From positions 1 to 36,471 of the IMG/VR virus record IMGVR_UViG_3300047550_004912: a DNA stretch of 36,471 nt; one strand, given 5' to 3'. The position numbers and the translations under genes were made by a program. Every line of letters starts with the position of its first letter. Position 1 is the first letter of the stretch. Of the stretch, positions 1-7,731 are shown in pieces. The stretch comes from a virus. Below the pieces are notes generated by a model. That model was given only the letters and a program-made list of their open reading frames with translations. It did no database searches and was not told where the DNA came from.

Positions 1-105
1 GATGTGGAGCTGGTCCTAGCAGCAACCCACGCCGCATATAGCAATCAGTGCATGCCCATCCACTTCATGGCTTCCATCTGCGAAAATCGCTTGACCATTG
101 GTTGA
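1..105 (+). CDS. C-terminal end of an upstream gene (partial, unknown)
   Basis: Only frame 1 stays open from the window edge, giving 34 residues before a TGA at 103-105. The last residues are ICENRLTIG. The other two plus frames stop within the first 40 bases. I do not recognise the product. The reading frame runs into the ligase promoter, so the end of this gene overlaps the -35 box. It could be a chance open frame because little of it is visible. Confidence 0.4.
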   Translation, partial: DVELVLAATHAAYSNQCMPIHFMASICENRLTIG

Positions 106-118
106 ACCCTGCTATAAT
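91..118 (+). promoter_or_regulatory. sigma70-type promoter of the DNA ligase gene
   Basis: TTGACC at 91-96 and a perfect TATAAT at 113-118 are separated by 16 bases. The predicted start of transcription, near 125, leaves a leader of about 20 bases carrying the GAGGAG ribosome binding site. The same TTGACC-N16-TATAAT arrangement recurs at 2457-2484. Confidence 0.85.
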
Positions 119-144
119 AGGCGGAGAAACGAGGAGTGAACACC

Positions 145-1542
145 ATGGCCGAGACCGATACCACCGAGGACTTTGACCCATCCACTCTGGACCTTCGCAC
201 CGCGGCCGACGTGGTGTCGGCGCTCGAATCCCGCTCGGGCAGATTGGACAAGGAACGCATCGTCCAGGCGGCGTGGGACGCCGGCATCACGGTGTTCTTT
301 GAGGGCGCGGTCATGGCATACGATGCCCTGCGCACCTACGGCGTCAAGAAGGTGCCGCTGATCGAGGACGGCGATGATGATCCGATGCTGGCCAGCACCT
401 TTACCTGGGAGCGATTCAAGGAAATCGCGTCCAAGCTGGAGACCAGGGAGCTGAGCGGCAACACCGCCCGCGACGTCCTTCGTGCCGCGGCGGATTCCGC
501 CAGCGTGCGGGACTGGAACGGCTTCTATCGCCGCGTGCTCCTCAAGGACTTCAAGTGCGGTTGCACCGACAGCACCATCAACAAGGTGCTGAAGAAAAAT
601 GGCAAGGATGCCGAGCGCTACATCATCCCGGAGTTCAGCTGCCAGCTGGCCAAGCCCGGCGAGGACCATCCCAAGAAGATGACCGGACCCAAGTTGCTGG
701 ACATCAAGCTGGATGGCGTGCGCATCCTCAGCTTCCTCGACAAGGATCGCAACGAGGTCACCCACTACACGCGGGAAGGGCGCATCAACACCAACTTCCC
801 CCACATCGCGGCCATGCAGGCCAAGCTGTTGCCCAGCCTCAAGTGCAGCATGGTGCTGGATGGCGAGATGGTGAGCCGCAGCTTCCAGGCACTGATGCAG
901 CAGCTCAACCGCAGCGAGGCCGATACCAAGGATGCCAAGCTGGCGCTGTTCGACTGCTTGCCGATGGAGGATTTCCTCGCCGGCGAGTGCAAGCTCACGC
1001 AGACGCAACGGCACGAGGCCTTGGTGCAGTTCCAACCCCTGCTCGACCAGCACAGCGGCGGCACGATATACGTGGTCCCCAAGCTGGCGGTGGATCTAAG
1101 CACCGAGGCAGGGCAAAAGACCTTCAAGGAGTTCAATCGGGACGCGATCGACGCTGGCTACGAGGGTGTGATGATCAAGGACCCCTCCGCCACATACCAG
1201 ACCAAGCGGACCTTTGCTTGGCTGAAGATCAAGCCAAAGATCACCGTGGACCTCACCGTGGTCGGGTTCGAGCCCGGCAAGGCCGAGGGCAAGTTCAGCG
1301 AAACCCTGGGCGGCATGATCTGCGAGGGCGAGGACCAGGGGCGCAAGATCCTGGTTACCGTGGGCGGTGGCTACAGCGAGGCATTGCGCGACGAGATCTG
1401 GGCCAACCAGGACAAGGTGCTCGGCCGCATTGCCGAGATCGAGGCCGACGCCATCACCAAGCCCAAGACGGGCGAGACCTACGGGCTGCGATTCCCGCAG
1501 TTCGCCCGTTTCCGCGGTTGGGCCCCGGGAGAGAAGCTCTGA
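145..1542 (+). CDS. ATP-dependent DNA ligase (T4 gp30-like)
   Basis: This 465-residue protein seals nicks in DNA through an enzyme-adenylate intermediate, acting with the phage polymerase and RNase H in Okazaki-fragment joining. The nucleotidyltransferase motif KLDGVR holds the lysine that accepts AMP, at about residue 192. It is followed by LDGEMVSRSF (motif III), EGVMIKD (motif IV) and AWLKIKPK (motif V), in the correct order. The C-terminal third resembles an OB-fold with GFEPGKAEGKFSETLG. Length is close to T4 ligase (487 residues). I chose ATG 145 over an in-frame GTG at 136 because the GAGGAG at 131-136 is correctly spaced for 145 and would overlap the GTG. It is transcribed from the strong promoter at 91-118. 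Confidence 0.93.
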   Translation: MAETDTTEDFDPSTLDLRTAADVVSALESRSGRLDKERIVQAAWDAGITVFFEGAVMAYDALRTYGVKKVPLIEDGDDDPMLASTFTWERFKEIASKLETRELSGNTARDVLRAAADSASVRDWNGFYRRVLLKDFKCGCTDSTINKVLKKNGKDAERYIIPEFSCQLAKPGEDHPKKMTGPKLLDIKLDGVRILSFLDKDRNEVTHYTREGRINTNFPHIAAMQAKLLPSLKCSMVLDGEMVSRSFQALMQQLNRSEADTKDAKLALFDCLPMEDFLAGECKLTQTQRHEALVQFQPLLDQHSGGTIYVVPKLAVDLSTEAGQKTFKEFNRDAIDAGYEGVMIKDPSATYQTKRTFAWLKIKPKITVDLTVVGFEPGKAEGKFSETLGGMICEGEDQGRKILVTVGGGYSEALRDEIWANQDKVLGRIAEIEADAITKPKTGETYGLRFPQFARFRGWAPGEKL

Positions 1543-1613
1543 TGGATCCATGGTTGCTGGCATCGCCCGAGGATGGCATATCCGCAGCGATCGATTCGGT
1601 CCATGACCGATGA
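1542..1613 (+). CDS. possible 23-residue coupled ORF
   Basis: The ATG at 1542 overlaps the ligase stop codon as TGATG, and the ORF ends in an ATGA overlap with the next gene. This chain of overlaps suggests translational coupling, but the peptide (MDPWLLASPEDGI...) is short, has no recognisable feature, and may exist only to carry ribosomes into the membrane-protein gene downstream. No function can be assigned. Confidence 0.3.
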   Translation: MDPWLLASPEDGISAAIDSVHDR

Positions 1614-1789
1614 GCGGCCTGCTCTTCATCGCGATCGCGGTCATCGGACCAATGGTCATCGGCACCTGCATCGGGATCATGTGGATTGGAACCAGGATGA
1701 TCCGTTCGATGGCATCCAGATTACGCGAGTGGTTGCGGAGGCGCATGAAAAAGCCTCCGGTGGCCAGGAGGATCGAACCGAGGCCATGA
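1610..1789 (+). CDS. small membrane protein, 59 residues
   Basis: An ATG at 1610 overlaps the preceding TGA (ATGA), and the ORF ends at 1787-1789 in another ATGA overlap with the next gene. Residues 3-27 form one strongly hydrophobic stretch (LLFIAIAVIGPMVIG and on). An Arg/Lys-rich tail (REWLRRRMKKPP) follows, as expected for a single-span inner-membrane protein with its C-terminus in the cytoplasm. No family is recognised. Its place inside a run of coupled genes ahead of another membrane protein (DUF350) supports its being real. Confidence 0.55.
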   Translation: MSGLLFIAIAVIGPMVIGTCIGIMWIGTRMIRSMASRLREWLRRRMKKPPVARRIEPRP

Positions 1790-2028
1790 TCTCCTACGGA
1801 GAGGTCATCGACCATCGTCGATGCACCATATTGCTGCCCGATGACAGGAAGGAGCTTGCCAGTGCGACGGCATGGCTGCGGAAGAACATCGGTAAGAGCC
1901 ACGGCCCGTGGCAGGGCGCATGGTGGGTAAGACCTCGCACTCCGGCCAATCCACGGGAGGTGATGAGGAGAGAGATCGTCATCATACCCGGACCACACAT
2001 GGTCCTGGTCAACCTAACCTGGATGTAA
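1786..2028 (+). CDS. small protein of a W..N/V..TW paralogous family, member A
   Basis: An 80-residue protein starting in an ATGA overlap. A longer open frame extends upstream to 1573, but that part is a shadow of the membrane-protein gene, so I take 1786. It has a helix-like stretch with AWLRKNIG, an aromatic middle (WQGAWWVRP) and a C-terminal strand VLVNLTWM. The same pattern occurs in the proteins at 4283-4582 (AWCNANVG ... VLFTLTWL) and 5944-6180 (KWCENNCT ... VMFRMVWR). They look like diverged paralogs scattered between larger genes. No function can be inferred. Confidence 0.6.
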   Translation: MISYGEVIDHRRCTILLPDDRKELASATAWLRKNIGKSHGPWQGAWWVRPRTPANPREVMRREIVIIPGPHMVLVNLTWM

Positions 2029-2055
2029 ACCGATCGAGCAACAAGGAGAGGACCA

Positions 2056-2451
2056 ATGCTCAGCACGCTACCGAATTTCTTCATGTATTTCTCGTCCAGC
2101 GTGGCCATGCTGGCCGTGGCGCTGACGATCTACAAGATCATCACCCCGTACGACGAGATCAAGCTGATCCGCGATGGCAACGTCGCGGCAGCCATCAGCT
2201 ATCTTGGCACGGCATTTGGCATGGTCGCCGCCATGTCCAGCGTGATCATACACAGCGCCGGATGGTTGGACATGATCGTCTGGTGTGGCATCGGGCTAAC
2301 CGTCCAGCTTGTCTTCTGGAAGGCGATCAACTGGCTGATGGGCGACCTGCAGAAAAGCATCGCCACCGATGGATGTGTTGCCCATGCCACGGTGTTGGGC
2401 GGTGGCAGCGCGGTCATCGGCATCCTGCAAGCGGCCTGCTTGGTCTACTAA
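2056..2451 (+). CDS. DUF350-family membrane protein (YjfL-like)
   Basis: A 131-residue protein with four hydrophobic segments, close to the length of E. coli YjfL (132). It carries the family-like sequence ITPYDEIKLIRDGNVAAAI and then a second GGGSAVIGILQAACL segment, consistent with two DUF350 repeats. The ribosome binding site AAGGAGAGG precedes ATG 2056. It is the first of three genes whose order, DUF350, DUF1190 lipoprotein, glutathionylspermidine synthetase-like ATP-grasp, matches bacterial yjfL-yjfM-yjfC. It should sit in the inner membrane and may anchor or support the system. The biochemical role of DUF350 is unknown. Confidence 0.75.
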   Translation: MLSTLPNFFMYFSSSVAMLAVALTIYKIITPYDEIKLIRDGNVAAAISYLGTAFGMVAAMSSVIIHSAGWLDMIVWCGIGLTVQLVFWKAINWLMGDLQKSIATDGCVAHATVLGGGSAVIGILQAACLVY

Positions 2452-2456
2452 TCCGA

Positions 2457-2484
2457 TTGACCGACCACGCAAAGATGCTATAAT
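2457..2484 (+). promoter_or_regulatory. sigma70-type promoter before the DUF1190 lipoprotein gene
   Basis: TTGACC at 2457-2462 and TATAAT at 2479-2484 are 16 bases apart, the same boxes and spacing as the ligase promoter. Transcription should begin near 2491, giving a very short leader before ATG 2501. It lets the lipoprotein and synthetase genes be expressed separately from the DUF350 gene. Confidence 0.8.
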
Positions 2485-2500
2485 TTCCCTGAGAAAGCCA

Positions 2501-3130
2501 ATGAAACACAGCAAGCAAATCAAGCTGGTCCTCCTGGGTGCCGTCGCCGCGATCAGCCTAACGGCATGCGACGATGACGACACGCCCAAGGAAGGCCAAC
2601 CGATCTACGAGACCGTCGAGCAGTGCATGGCCGCCGGTGGTGTGGACTGTGACGCCAAATATTCCAGGGCGTTCGGTAATCACATAGCTAATGGTCCTAG
2701 GTACCAAAACCAGGACCAGTGCTTGTCCAACGGGCACGAGCGATGCACCAACGTGAGCACCGGAGTGGCAGAGATCTGGTTACCGGCGATGGTCGGGTTC
2801 ATGGTCGCACGGAGCTTGGAAAACAGCAGGCCCGTGTATCTCCAGGGGTACCCAAGCCCGGAGACCGACAGGGAACGCGAGGACCGACGGGTGGTCGCGG
2901 GGAGCGGTAACCGTGGAGGAGGGGCCGTTTTCATCGGCAGCTATAACGGTGGTGGCGGTTCTTACGTTCCGGGGACCCTAAGCACCTCGATGAGCAGGGG
3001 TGCGGCCAGGGCCGGGGTCGCCGTTGCTCCCCCGGCATCGGTACCGGGACGAGCGGCGGTGGCCGCACCGAGCGCGGCCGCCCGGGGTGGATTTGGTGCC
3101 AGTGGGCATGGTATGTCAGCAGGAGGTTAA
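2501..3130 (+). CDS. DUF1190-like lipoprotein (YjfM/YgiB-like)
   Basis: A 209-residue exported protein. Residues 1-23 form a lipoprotein signal peptide with a lysine-containing N-region, the core LVLLGAVAAI and a lipobox LTAC, so Cys would be lipidated and the protein tethered in the envelope. The mature part has a Cys-containing region (EQCMAAGGVDC, DQCLSNGHERC) typical of the DUF1190 family. The C-terminal half is low-complexity, rich in Gly, Ala and Ser (GNRGGG, YNGGGG, AAVAAPSAAARGG). I chose ATG 2501 because the signal peptide starts there and the promoter ends just upstream. In bacteria this family is encoded beside the YgiC/YjfC ATP-grasp enzymes and is their likely partner or substrate. 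Confidence 0.75.
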   Translation: MKHSKQIKLVLLGAVAAISLTACDDDDTPKEGQPIYETVEQCMAAGGVDCDAKYSRAFGNHIANGPRYQNQDQCLSNGHERCTNVSTGVAEIWLPAMVGFMVARSLENSRPVYLQGYPSPETDREREDRRVVAGSGNRGGGAVFIGSYNGGGGSYVPGTLSTSMSRGAARAGVAVAPPASVPGRAAVAAPSAAARGGFGASGHGMSAGG

Positions 3131-3131
3131 C

Positions 3132-4283
3132 ATGAAGCGCCACGTGATCAAGCCTCGCGAGGATTGGATGGAACGCGCCGAGGAGGTGGGTTTTACCTAC
3201 CACACGGCCGGGGTCCAAGGCCCCCGAGGAGAGGGCACATACTGGGACGAAAGCATCGCCTACGAGTTCACCTCCGCCGAGGTAGACGAGATCGAGGCCG
3301 CCACCGAGGAGCTGCATGCCCGCTGCCTCGATGCCGTGGATCGCGTGTTCAAGGATCGGGACCTCATGCTACGCATGGGCATCCCGACCGACTACCACGA
3401 TTACATCCAGTGGAGCTGGGCACGGCAGGATCCCAGCCTCTATGGTCGATTTGACCTGGCCTACGATGGCAAGGGCCCGCCCAAGATGCTGGAATACAAT
3501 GCCGACACGCCCACCATGGTGATCGAGACCGGTCTCATGCAGTGGTTCTGGCTCCAGGACGTTCGGCGGGGTGCTGACCAGTTCAACAGCCTGCACGAGA
3601 AGTTCATCGAGCGATTCGCCGAGGTCCGCGTGCAGATTCCCCCCGGCGAGCGCCTCTACTTCGCCGGATACCGGGAGAATGCCGAGGAAAGCCAGACCTG
3701 CAAGTACCTGCAGGACCTAGCCCAGCAGGCCGGGATCGACACCGAGTTCATCGACCTCGAAGAGATCGGATGGCTCGGCGAGCAGTTCGTGGACATGCAG
3801 GATCGTCCTATCAAGTACTGGTTCAAGCTCTATCCATGGGAATGGATGTTCACCGACGAGTTCGGCAAGAACACCAGGACCGATTGCTCGGGCATACTCG
3901 AACCCGTGTGGAAGTGCATCCTCAGCAACAAGGGCATCCTGCCCGTGCTGTGGGAGATGTTCCCGGATCATCCAAACCTCCTGCCCAGCACATGGACGGC
4001 CGAGGCCCAGCCGACCGGTAGCTACGTGAGCAAGCCCATGCTGAGCCGCGAGGGCTCGAACATCGAGCTGTACCAAGATGGGCGATCGGTGGAGACCACC
4101 GATGGTCCGTACCATGGACACAAGATCTTCCAGCAGAAGGCCAACCTGTTCGAGCAGGACGGCAACCATGCGGTGATCGGTAGCTGGATCGTTGGTAATC
4201 GGGCGGCCGGCATGATCATCCGCGATACCCCGCACATGATCGTCCAGGATCGTTCCCGCGTCGTTCCGCACTGGTTCCTGTGA
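3132..4283 (+). CDS. glutathionylspermidine synthetase-like ATP-grasp ligase (YjfC/YgiC-like)
   Basis: A 383-residue protein of the glutathionylspermidine synthase C-terminal (synthetase) family, which joins an amine to a carboxylate using ATP. Family signatures are KMLEYNADTPTMVIETG, YVSKPMLSREGSNIEL and IGSWIVGNRAAGMIIRD with the closing VVPHWF. The last REx glutamate position reads RD here. The amidase domain of bifunctional E. coli GspS is absent, as in YgiC/YjfC. A perfect AGGAGG at 3121-3126 precedes ATG 3132, one base after the lipoprotein gene ends, so the two are co-translated. The true substrates of YgiC/YjfC are not established. Peptide or lipoprotein modification has been proposed for the family, and a polyamine substrate is possible given the decarboxylase at 9049-9411. 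Confidence 0.88.
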   Translation: MKRHVIKPREDWMERAEEVGFTYHTAGVQGPRGEGTYWDESIAYEFTSAEVDEIEAATEELHARCLDAVDRVFKDRDLMLRMGIPTDYHDYIQWSWARQDPSLYGRFDLAYDGKGPPKMLEYNADTPTMVIETGLMQWFWLQDVRRGADQFNSLHEKFIERFAEVRVQIPPGERLYFAGYRENAEESQTCKYLQDLAQQAGIDTEFIDLEEIGWLGEQFVDMQDRPIKYWFKLYPWEWMFTDEFGKNTRTDCSGILEPVWKCILSNKGILPVLWEMFPDHPNLLPSTWTAEAQPTGSYVSKPMLSREGSNIELYQDGRSVETTDGPYHGHKIFQQKANLFEQDGNHAVIGSWIVGNRAAGMIIRDTPHMIVQDRSRVVPHWFL

Positions 4284-4582
4284 TGCACGATGACGATCGG
4301 CTGGCGGGATATTCCCGTCCTGACCTGATCAGGTACGTGCTGCGGACCTGCGTGGGCATTCCGGATGAAAAGATGCACATGCTTGACGAGATGAAGGCAT
4401 GGTGCAACGCCAACGTGGGAGAAGAGCGTCCAGGTTCCATCCTGTTCGAGGCCATGGAAGGATGGCTTGATTACTTCGACGGCGAATGGAGCCATTTTCC
4501 AAACGAGATCGAACAAGGAGCATATCTCTTTTGGTTTGATCGCAAGCAGGATCGCGTGCTTTTTACGTTGACATGGCTATGA
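4283..4582 (+). CDS. small protein of the W..N/V..TW paralogous family, member B
   Basis: A 99-residue protein whose ATG overlaps the synthetase stop as TGATG. An in-frame GTG three bases earlier is less likely. It is acidic, with MKAWCNANVG in the middle, EGWLDYFDGEW, and the ending RVLFTLTWL. The pattern is shared with the proteins at 1786-2028 and 5944-6180. Its last codons overlap the -35 box of the next promoter. Function unknown. Confidence 0.7.
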   Translation: MHDDDRLAGYSRPDLIRYVLRTCVGIPDEKMHMLDEMKAWCNANVGEERPGSILFEAMEGWLDYFDGEWSHFPNEIEQGAYLFWFDRKQDRVLFTLTWL

Positions 4583-4596
4583 ACCCGTGCTAGGAT
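4568..4596 (+). promoter_or_regulatory. sigma70-type promoter, probable leaderless transcript
   Basis: A perfect TTGACA at 4568-4573 is followed after 17 bases by TAGGAT at 4591-4596. The next ATG is at 4605, only 8 bases beyond the -10 box, and no Shine-Dalgarno sequence lies between them. The mRNA would therefore begin at or within a base or two of the start codon. Confidence 0.75.
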
Positions 4597-4604
4597 AGAA
4601 CATC

Positions 4605-4934
4605 ATGGGCCGATTTATCTTCCTGGACAAGACCGAACTGAATCTGGAGGACTGGATCATACCCAGGCATTACCTGTGGTATGATCAGCGGGAAAAACCA
4701 TGGCCAAACGAACTGTTTCCGTTTGGATTGGAGATCAAAGCCTTTGATGTCCAGCATGACCATCGACAGGTGATGATACGGCGATGGATAGACCAAGGCT
4801 GTCGCGGAGACGTGGCCCTGGAAAAATGCTACTCCGAGACCAGCCTGGTATGGAATCTGTGGTTCCAGTACCAAGACGACATGGACTCCACCAATCTGTT
4901 CCTTTCCAATCTCCTCTCTGAGGCGCCAAAATGA
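4605..4934 (+). CDS. unknown protein, 109 residues, leaderless start
   Basis: It opens with MGRFIFLDKTELNLEDW and is rich in aromatic residues (HYLWYDQREKPWPNELFPF, SLVWNLWFQYQ). No domain is recognised. The VMIRRWIDQGC segment and the aromatic C-terminal strand faintly recall the W..N small-protein family nearby, but I would not group it without an alignment. The stop codon overlaps the UvdE start (ATGA), so the two genes are coupled and share the promoter at 4568-4596. Confidence 0.65.
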   Translation: MGRFIFLDKTELNLEDWIIPRHYLWYDQREKPWPNELFPFGLEIKAFDVQHDHRQVMIRRWIDQGCRGDVALEKCYSETSLVWNLWFQYQDDMDSTNLFLSNLLSEAPK

Positions 4935-5947
4935 CCCAACGAATTGGTTTCTGTTGCAAGTGGCTCAACGACCGAGCGGAGAGCAAGGACAAGGCCGTGC
5001 GTGCCGCGCTTCGTGAGCTCAACACCTCCAGCACGACGGTGGCATGGCTGAAACGGCAGACGAGGAGTGCTGCCGAGGACAGGCTGTGGGAGGTGGCGAA
5101 GCATAACCTTCTCAGCGTTCGCAACGTTTTGTCCAGGGTAACCACCCTTGATCGCCGGCTGCACATGATGCGCATCTCCAGCGATCTCCTTCCCATGTAC
5201 ACCGAGCCAACATGGCGCTATTTCTGGCAGCAGCCCGACGTGAAGGCATACTGCGAGCGCGAATTTGCCATCATCGGTGAGTTCGCCCGCAAGCACGACA
5301 TCAGGTTGAGCTTCCATCCCGGCCAGTTCTGCGTGCTGGCATCCAGCGATCCCGGCATCGTCGAGCGCAGCATCGAGGAATTCGAGTATCACGTGGACAT
5401 GGCACGCATGATGGGCTACGGTTCGACCTGGCATGACCACGGGTTCAAGATCAACGTGCATATCTCTGGCCGCGAGGGCCCGTTTGGCATCCGAGGCGCT
5501 CTGCATGTCATGTCGCCGGAGGCGCGCAATCTCATCACCATCGAGAACGATGAGAACAGTTGGGGGATCGATGCTAGCCTCGAGCTGGCCGATGACGTGG
5601 CCCTGGTCCTCGACATCCATCACCACCTGCTGCACAGCGGCGGGGAATACATCCAGCCCAGCGACGATCGCTGGCGGCGCGTGATCGACAGCTGGCGCGG
5701 TGTTCGACCTGTCATCCACTACAGCCTCAGCAGGGAGGACGTCCTGGTTGGACACGACCCCAACGTGCTACCCAACTGGAACCACGTGATGGCCGCATAC
5801 AAGAAGAACAAGCTGCGTGCCCACAGCGACGATTGCTGGAACAGCAAGCTGAACGAGTGGGCGCTGGGTTTCTGGCCGGATGCTGACATCCAGGTTGAGG
5901 CCAAGCTGAAGAACATCGCATCGGCCACCCTTCTCGCCCAGGCATGA
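4931..5947 (+). CDS. UV damage endonuclease, UvdE/UvsE family
   Basis: A 338-residue TIM-barrel nuclease that would nick DNA 5' of UV photoproducts and other distortions, starting a DenV-independent repair route. Recognisable family blocks are RIGFCCKWL at the N-terminus, MMRISSDLLPM, LSFHPGQFCVLAS (metal-ligand histidine), KINVHISGREG, LITIENDENSWG, DVALVLDIHHHLLHSG and PVIHYSLSRE. These supply the His/Glu/Asp metal ligands in order. Length matches bacterial UvdE (about 300-330). It starts in an ATGA overlap with the preceding small gene and ends in one with the next. It is a sensible gene for a phage whose DNA must survive sunlight, and could also process modified or damaged phage DNA. Confidence 0.92.
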   Translation: MTQRIGFCCKWLNDRAESKDKAVRAALRELNTSSTTVAWLKRQTRSAAEDRLWEVAKHNLLSVRNVLSRVTTLDRRLHMMRISSDLLPMYTEPTWRYFWQQPDVKAYCEREFAIIGEFARKHDIRLSFHPGQFCVLASSDPGIVERSIEEFEYHVDMARMMGYGSTWHDHGFKINVHISGREGPFGIRGALHVMSPEARNLITIENDENSWGIDASLELADDVALVLDIHHHLLHSGGEYIQPSDDRWRRVIDSWRGVRPVIHYSLSREDVLVGHDPNVLPNWNHVMAAYKKNKLRAHSDDCWNSKLNEWALGFWPDADIQVEAKLKNIASATLLAQA

Positions 5948-6180
5948 TACCCTGGACCACGAACATAACCAAGGAAGAGCTCAACCGATCCTGGCATCCC
6001 GTGTGGGTGGCTGATCACATGGACGACACGAGGGCGCTTGGTCCAACGTTCGACATGATGATCAAATGGTGTGAAAACAACTGCACCGATCAGTGGACGA
6101 TGGCGTGGTACCAGGATTATCTGGCTTACTGGTTCAAGATCAACGATGATGCCGTGATGTTCCGGATGGTGTGGCGATAA
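5944..6180 (+). CDS. small protein of the W..N/V..TW paralogous family, member C
   Basis: A 78-residue protein starting in an ATGA overlap with uvdE. It contains MMIKWCENNC followed by WTMAWYQDYLAYWFKI and ends AVMFRMVWR, matching the layout of members at 1786-2028 and 4283-4582. Its stop codon lies inside the late-type box at 6177-6185. Function unknown. Confidence 0.7.
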   Translation: MIPWTTNITKEELNRSWHPVWVADHMDDTRALGPTFDMMIKWCENNCTDQWTMAWYQDYLAYWFKINDDAVMFRMVWR

Positions 6181-6185
6181 ATATC
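6177..6185 (+). promoter_or_regulatory. late-type promoter box ATAAATATC
   Basis: ATAAATATC matches the T4 late consensus TATAAATA in seven of eight positions and recurs (TAAATATC or TAAATAATC) before many genes in this window. It stands 25 bases upstream of ATG 6211, overlapping the stop codon of the preceding gene. No -35 box is expected for such promoters. Confidence 0.6.
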
Positions 6186-6210
6186 GCAAACACACCATTT
6201 GGAGCCACGC

Positions 6211-7329
6211 ATGAAGCTCAAGACCATATTGGATCAGATGAACCTACGGCAGGAGCCATCGTCGATGGACCTGGACGTTTCAACCAGGCTTGGTCCAACC
6301 ATATCGCAGCATCTAACGGCACTCGAAGCACTGTGCAAGCTGTTGCCAAACTGCATCGAATTGCAGGAAAAACTTAATGAGATCAAGGGCCTTTTTGCCG
6401 CATCGGTACCGTTGCAGAGCAACGTGCTAGAAGCATCCTCGAGGCGCGAGGACTATCCGGTGGTGTATGAATATGATCCAAGCAAGCCGATCGAGCAGCA
6501 GAGGCTCGCGGTGATAGGCGGCGCCGGATCATATACCATGGAAAGCCTTGATACCAAGGTCAGGAGAGAGTTTGATGAGCTCTCCCATCGCATCGATGAG
6601 ATCCAGACGATCAAGAATTACGCGGATCGAGGTCCATCCTATCGAAAGGCCCAGCACATTGCCGGTATCCTAGAAAATCATCTCCTGACCATGGTAGTTG
6701 GCATCAACCAGATCGAGGAAAAGTCAACGGCCGACGAGATGGAGGAAAGTTCCGAAACAATGGTGGATGAGGGCCTGCGGGATCTAGCCGCAAGCTGGTG
6801 GAACAAGGGCAAGACCTACATATTCGACCGCTTGCCAAGCAACATCAGCATTGGACAGGCAAAGGCCGCTTACATCGACCTCGCCACACAGATATCCCTC
6901 GCGATAGATGAATATCCGGATCAGGAAAGCCTCAAGGAACCACACGCGATCACCAAGATCGTGGATCGCGTCATGAAGAAGATACTGCCCAATCTTGATC
7001 CAAAGATGGCCGACAAGGCCAGGCATGCGATCGACACCACCGTGAAGACCGCGATCAACGGGATAACACAGACCGGACGGTTGGAGATCATCATACCGGT
7101 GGTGGCTATAATCGCATACACCATGCTAAAGCATCGCACCAATGAAACCGATGACGACATGGATGATCAGATCAGGTCGGCGCATGTCATGGAGATGTAC
7201 GAGACCATGAGCCCGGGCATGGGGGACAAGGCGTGGGTGGCCATAACCAAGAGGCTCAAGGCCGAGGGCTATGATGCTGATTTAGTTGAGCGCATGATCA
7301 ATCGGGCCATCATTCTCAAGGGGTCTTGA
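6211..7329 (+). CDS. 372-residue protein with N-terminal leader motif and one membrane segment
   Basis: I chose ATG 6211 because GGAG at 6201-6204 is well placed; an in-frame TTG at 6199 would overlap it. The N-terminus MKLKTILDQM fits the MK(I/L)xxLL-like leader seen in four following genes. The body is charged and helical (DTKVRREFDELSHRIDEI, ADEMEESSETMVDEGLRD). A single hydrophobic segment near residues 288-304 (LEIIIPVVAIIAYTML) is followed by an acidic region. A late-type box lies upstream and a hairpin overlaps the stop. No family is recognised. The expression class suggests a virion or assembly protein, but this is inference. Confidence 0.75.
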   Translation: MKLKTILDQMNLRQEPSSMDLDVSTRLGPTISQHLTALEALCKLLPNCIELQEKLNEIKGLFAASVPLQSNVLEASSRREDYPVVYEYDPSKPIEQQRLAVIGGAGSYTMESLDTKVRREFDELSHRIDEIQTIKNYADRGPSYRKAQHIAGILENHLLTMVVGINQIEEKSTADEMEESSETMVDEGLRDLAASWWNKGKTYIFDRLPSNISIGQAKAAYIDLATQISLAIDEYPDQESLKEPHAITKIVDRVMKKILPNLDPKMADKARHAIDTTVKTAINGITQTGRLEIIIPVVAIIAYTMLKHRTNETDDDMDDQIRSAHVMEMYETMSPGMGDKAWVAITKRLKAEGYDADLVERMINRAIILKGS

Positions 7330-7345
7330 CCGGTAACGGTGACCC
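7321..7345 (+). terminator. hairpin at the end of the 6211-7329 gene
   Basis: GGGTC (7321-7325) pairs with GACCC (7341-7345), and within it ACCG/CGGT close a GTAA tetraloop. The stem overlaps the TGA stop. No T-run follows, so it may be a transcript-end stabiliser or processing site rather than a classic intrinsic terminator. Confidence 0.45.
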
Positions 7346-7349
7346 AACC

Positions 7350-7359
7350 ATAAATAATC
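7350..7359 (+). promoter_or_regulatory. late-type promoter box ATAAATAATC
   Basis: ATAAATAATC sits five bases past the hairpin and 21 bases before ATG 7381. It is the TAAATAATC form of the repeated box (also at 17683 and 30314). It probably drives the 7381-8639 run of late genes. Confidence 0.6.
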
Positions 7360-7380
7360 GATGATGTCCAGGGTCATTCC

Positions 7381-7731
7381 ATGAAGATACGGGAGTTGTT
7401 AGAGTCTTCCAACAAGGCCGAGATAGCCAGCGGCGTGCAGGAGACCATGCCACCGTCCCTGTCAGTGGAGGACATGGATCAATATTACGAGTATTATCGG
7501 TTCGCCGTGGCCATCGCCGGGATGCCGGAAAACGAGGGCATACCCATAAATGGCCCCATCAATGACAATCCGTGGATCGCCCCTTATAGTGCTGCTGAGC
7601 ATGATCATGTGATGGCGGTACTTAGGAAGATGGGAAAGAATCCCAAGCATCTCACCAGGAAACCAAGCTGCGAACCAGATTGGGTGAACAAATCCAGCCC
7701 GGTGAGGCCTTTCAAGGACCTAAACCCATGA
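7381..7731 (+). CDS. leader-bearing late protein, paralog 1
   Basis: A 116-residue protein beginning MKIRELLESS. After the leader come ETMPPSLSVEDMDQYYEYY and a C-terminal signature SCEPDWVNKSSPVRPFKDL. The next gene encodes a clear paralog with STMPPTVVIPEL and SQEPKHINSASPVRKFVDF, so the conserved core is xTMPP...QYY...SxEPxxxNxxSPVRxF. IRE and LLE in the leader resemble the (L/I)xE cleavage motif of T4-type prohead proteases. No biochemical function is known to me. The gene sits directly under a late-type box and ends in an ATGA overlap. Confidence 0.75.
   Translation: MKIRELLESSNKAEIASGVQETMPPSLSVEDMDQYYEYYRFAVAIAGMPENEGIPINGPINDNPWIAPYSAAEHDHVMAVLRKMGKNPKHLTRKPSCEPDWVNKSSPVRPFKDLNP

Noticed and set aside
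112-1053. Long minus-strand open frame opposite the ligase gene
   Set aside because: It is the antisense of a clear ligase coding region with GC-biased third positions; the translation is low-complexity and has no ribosome binding site.
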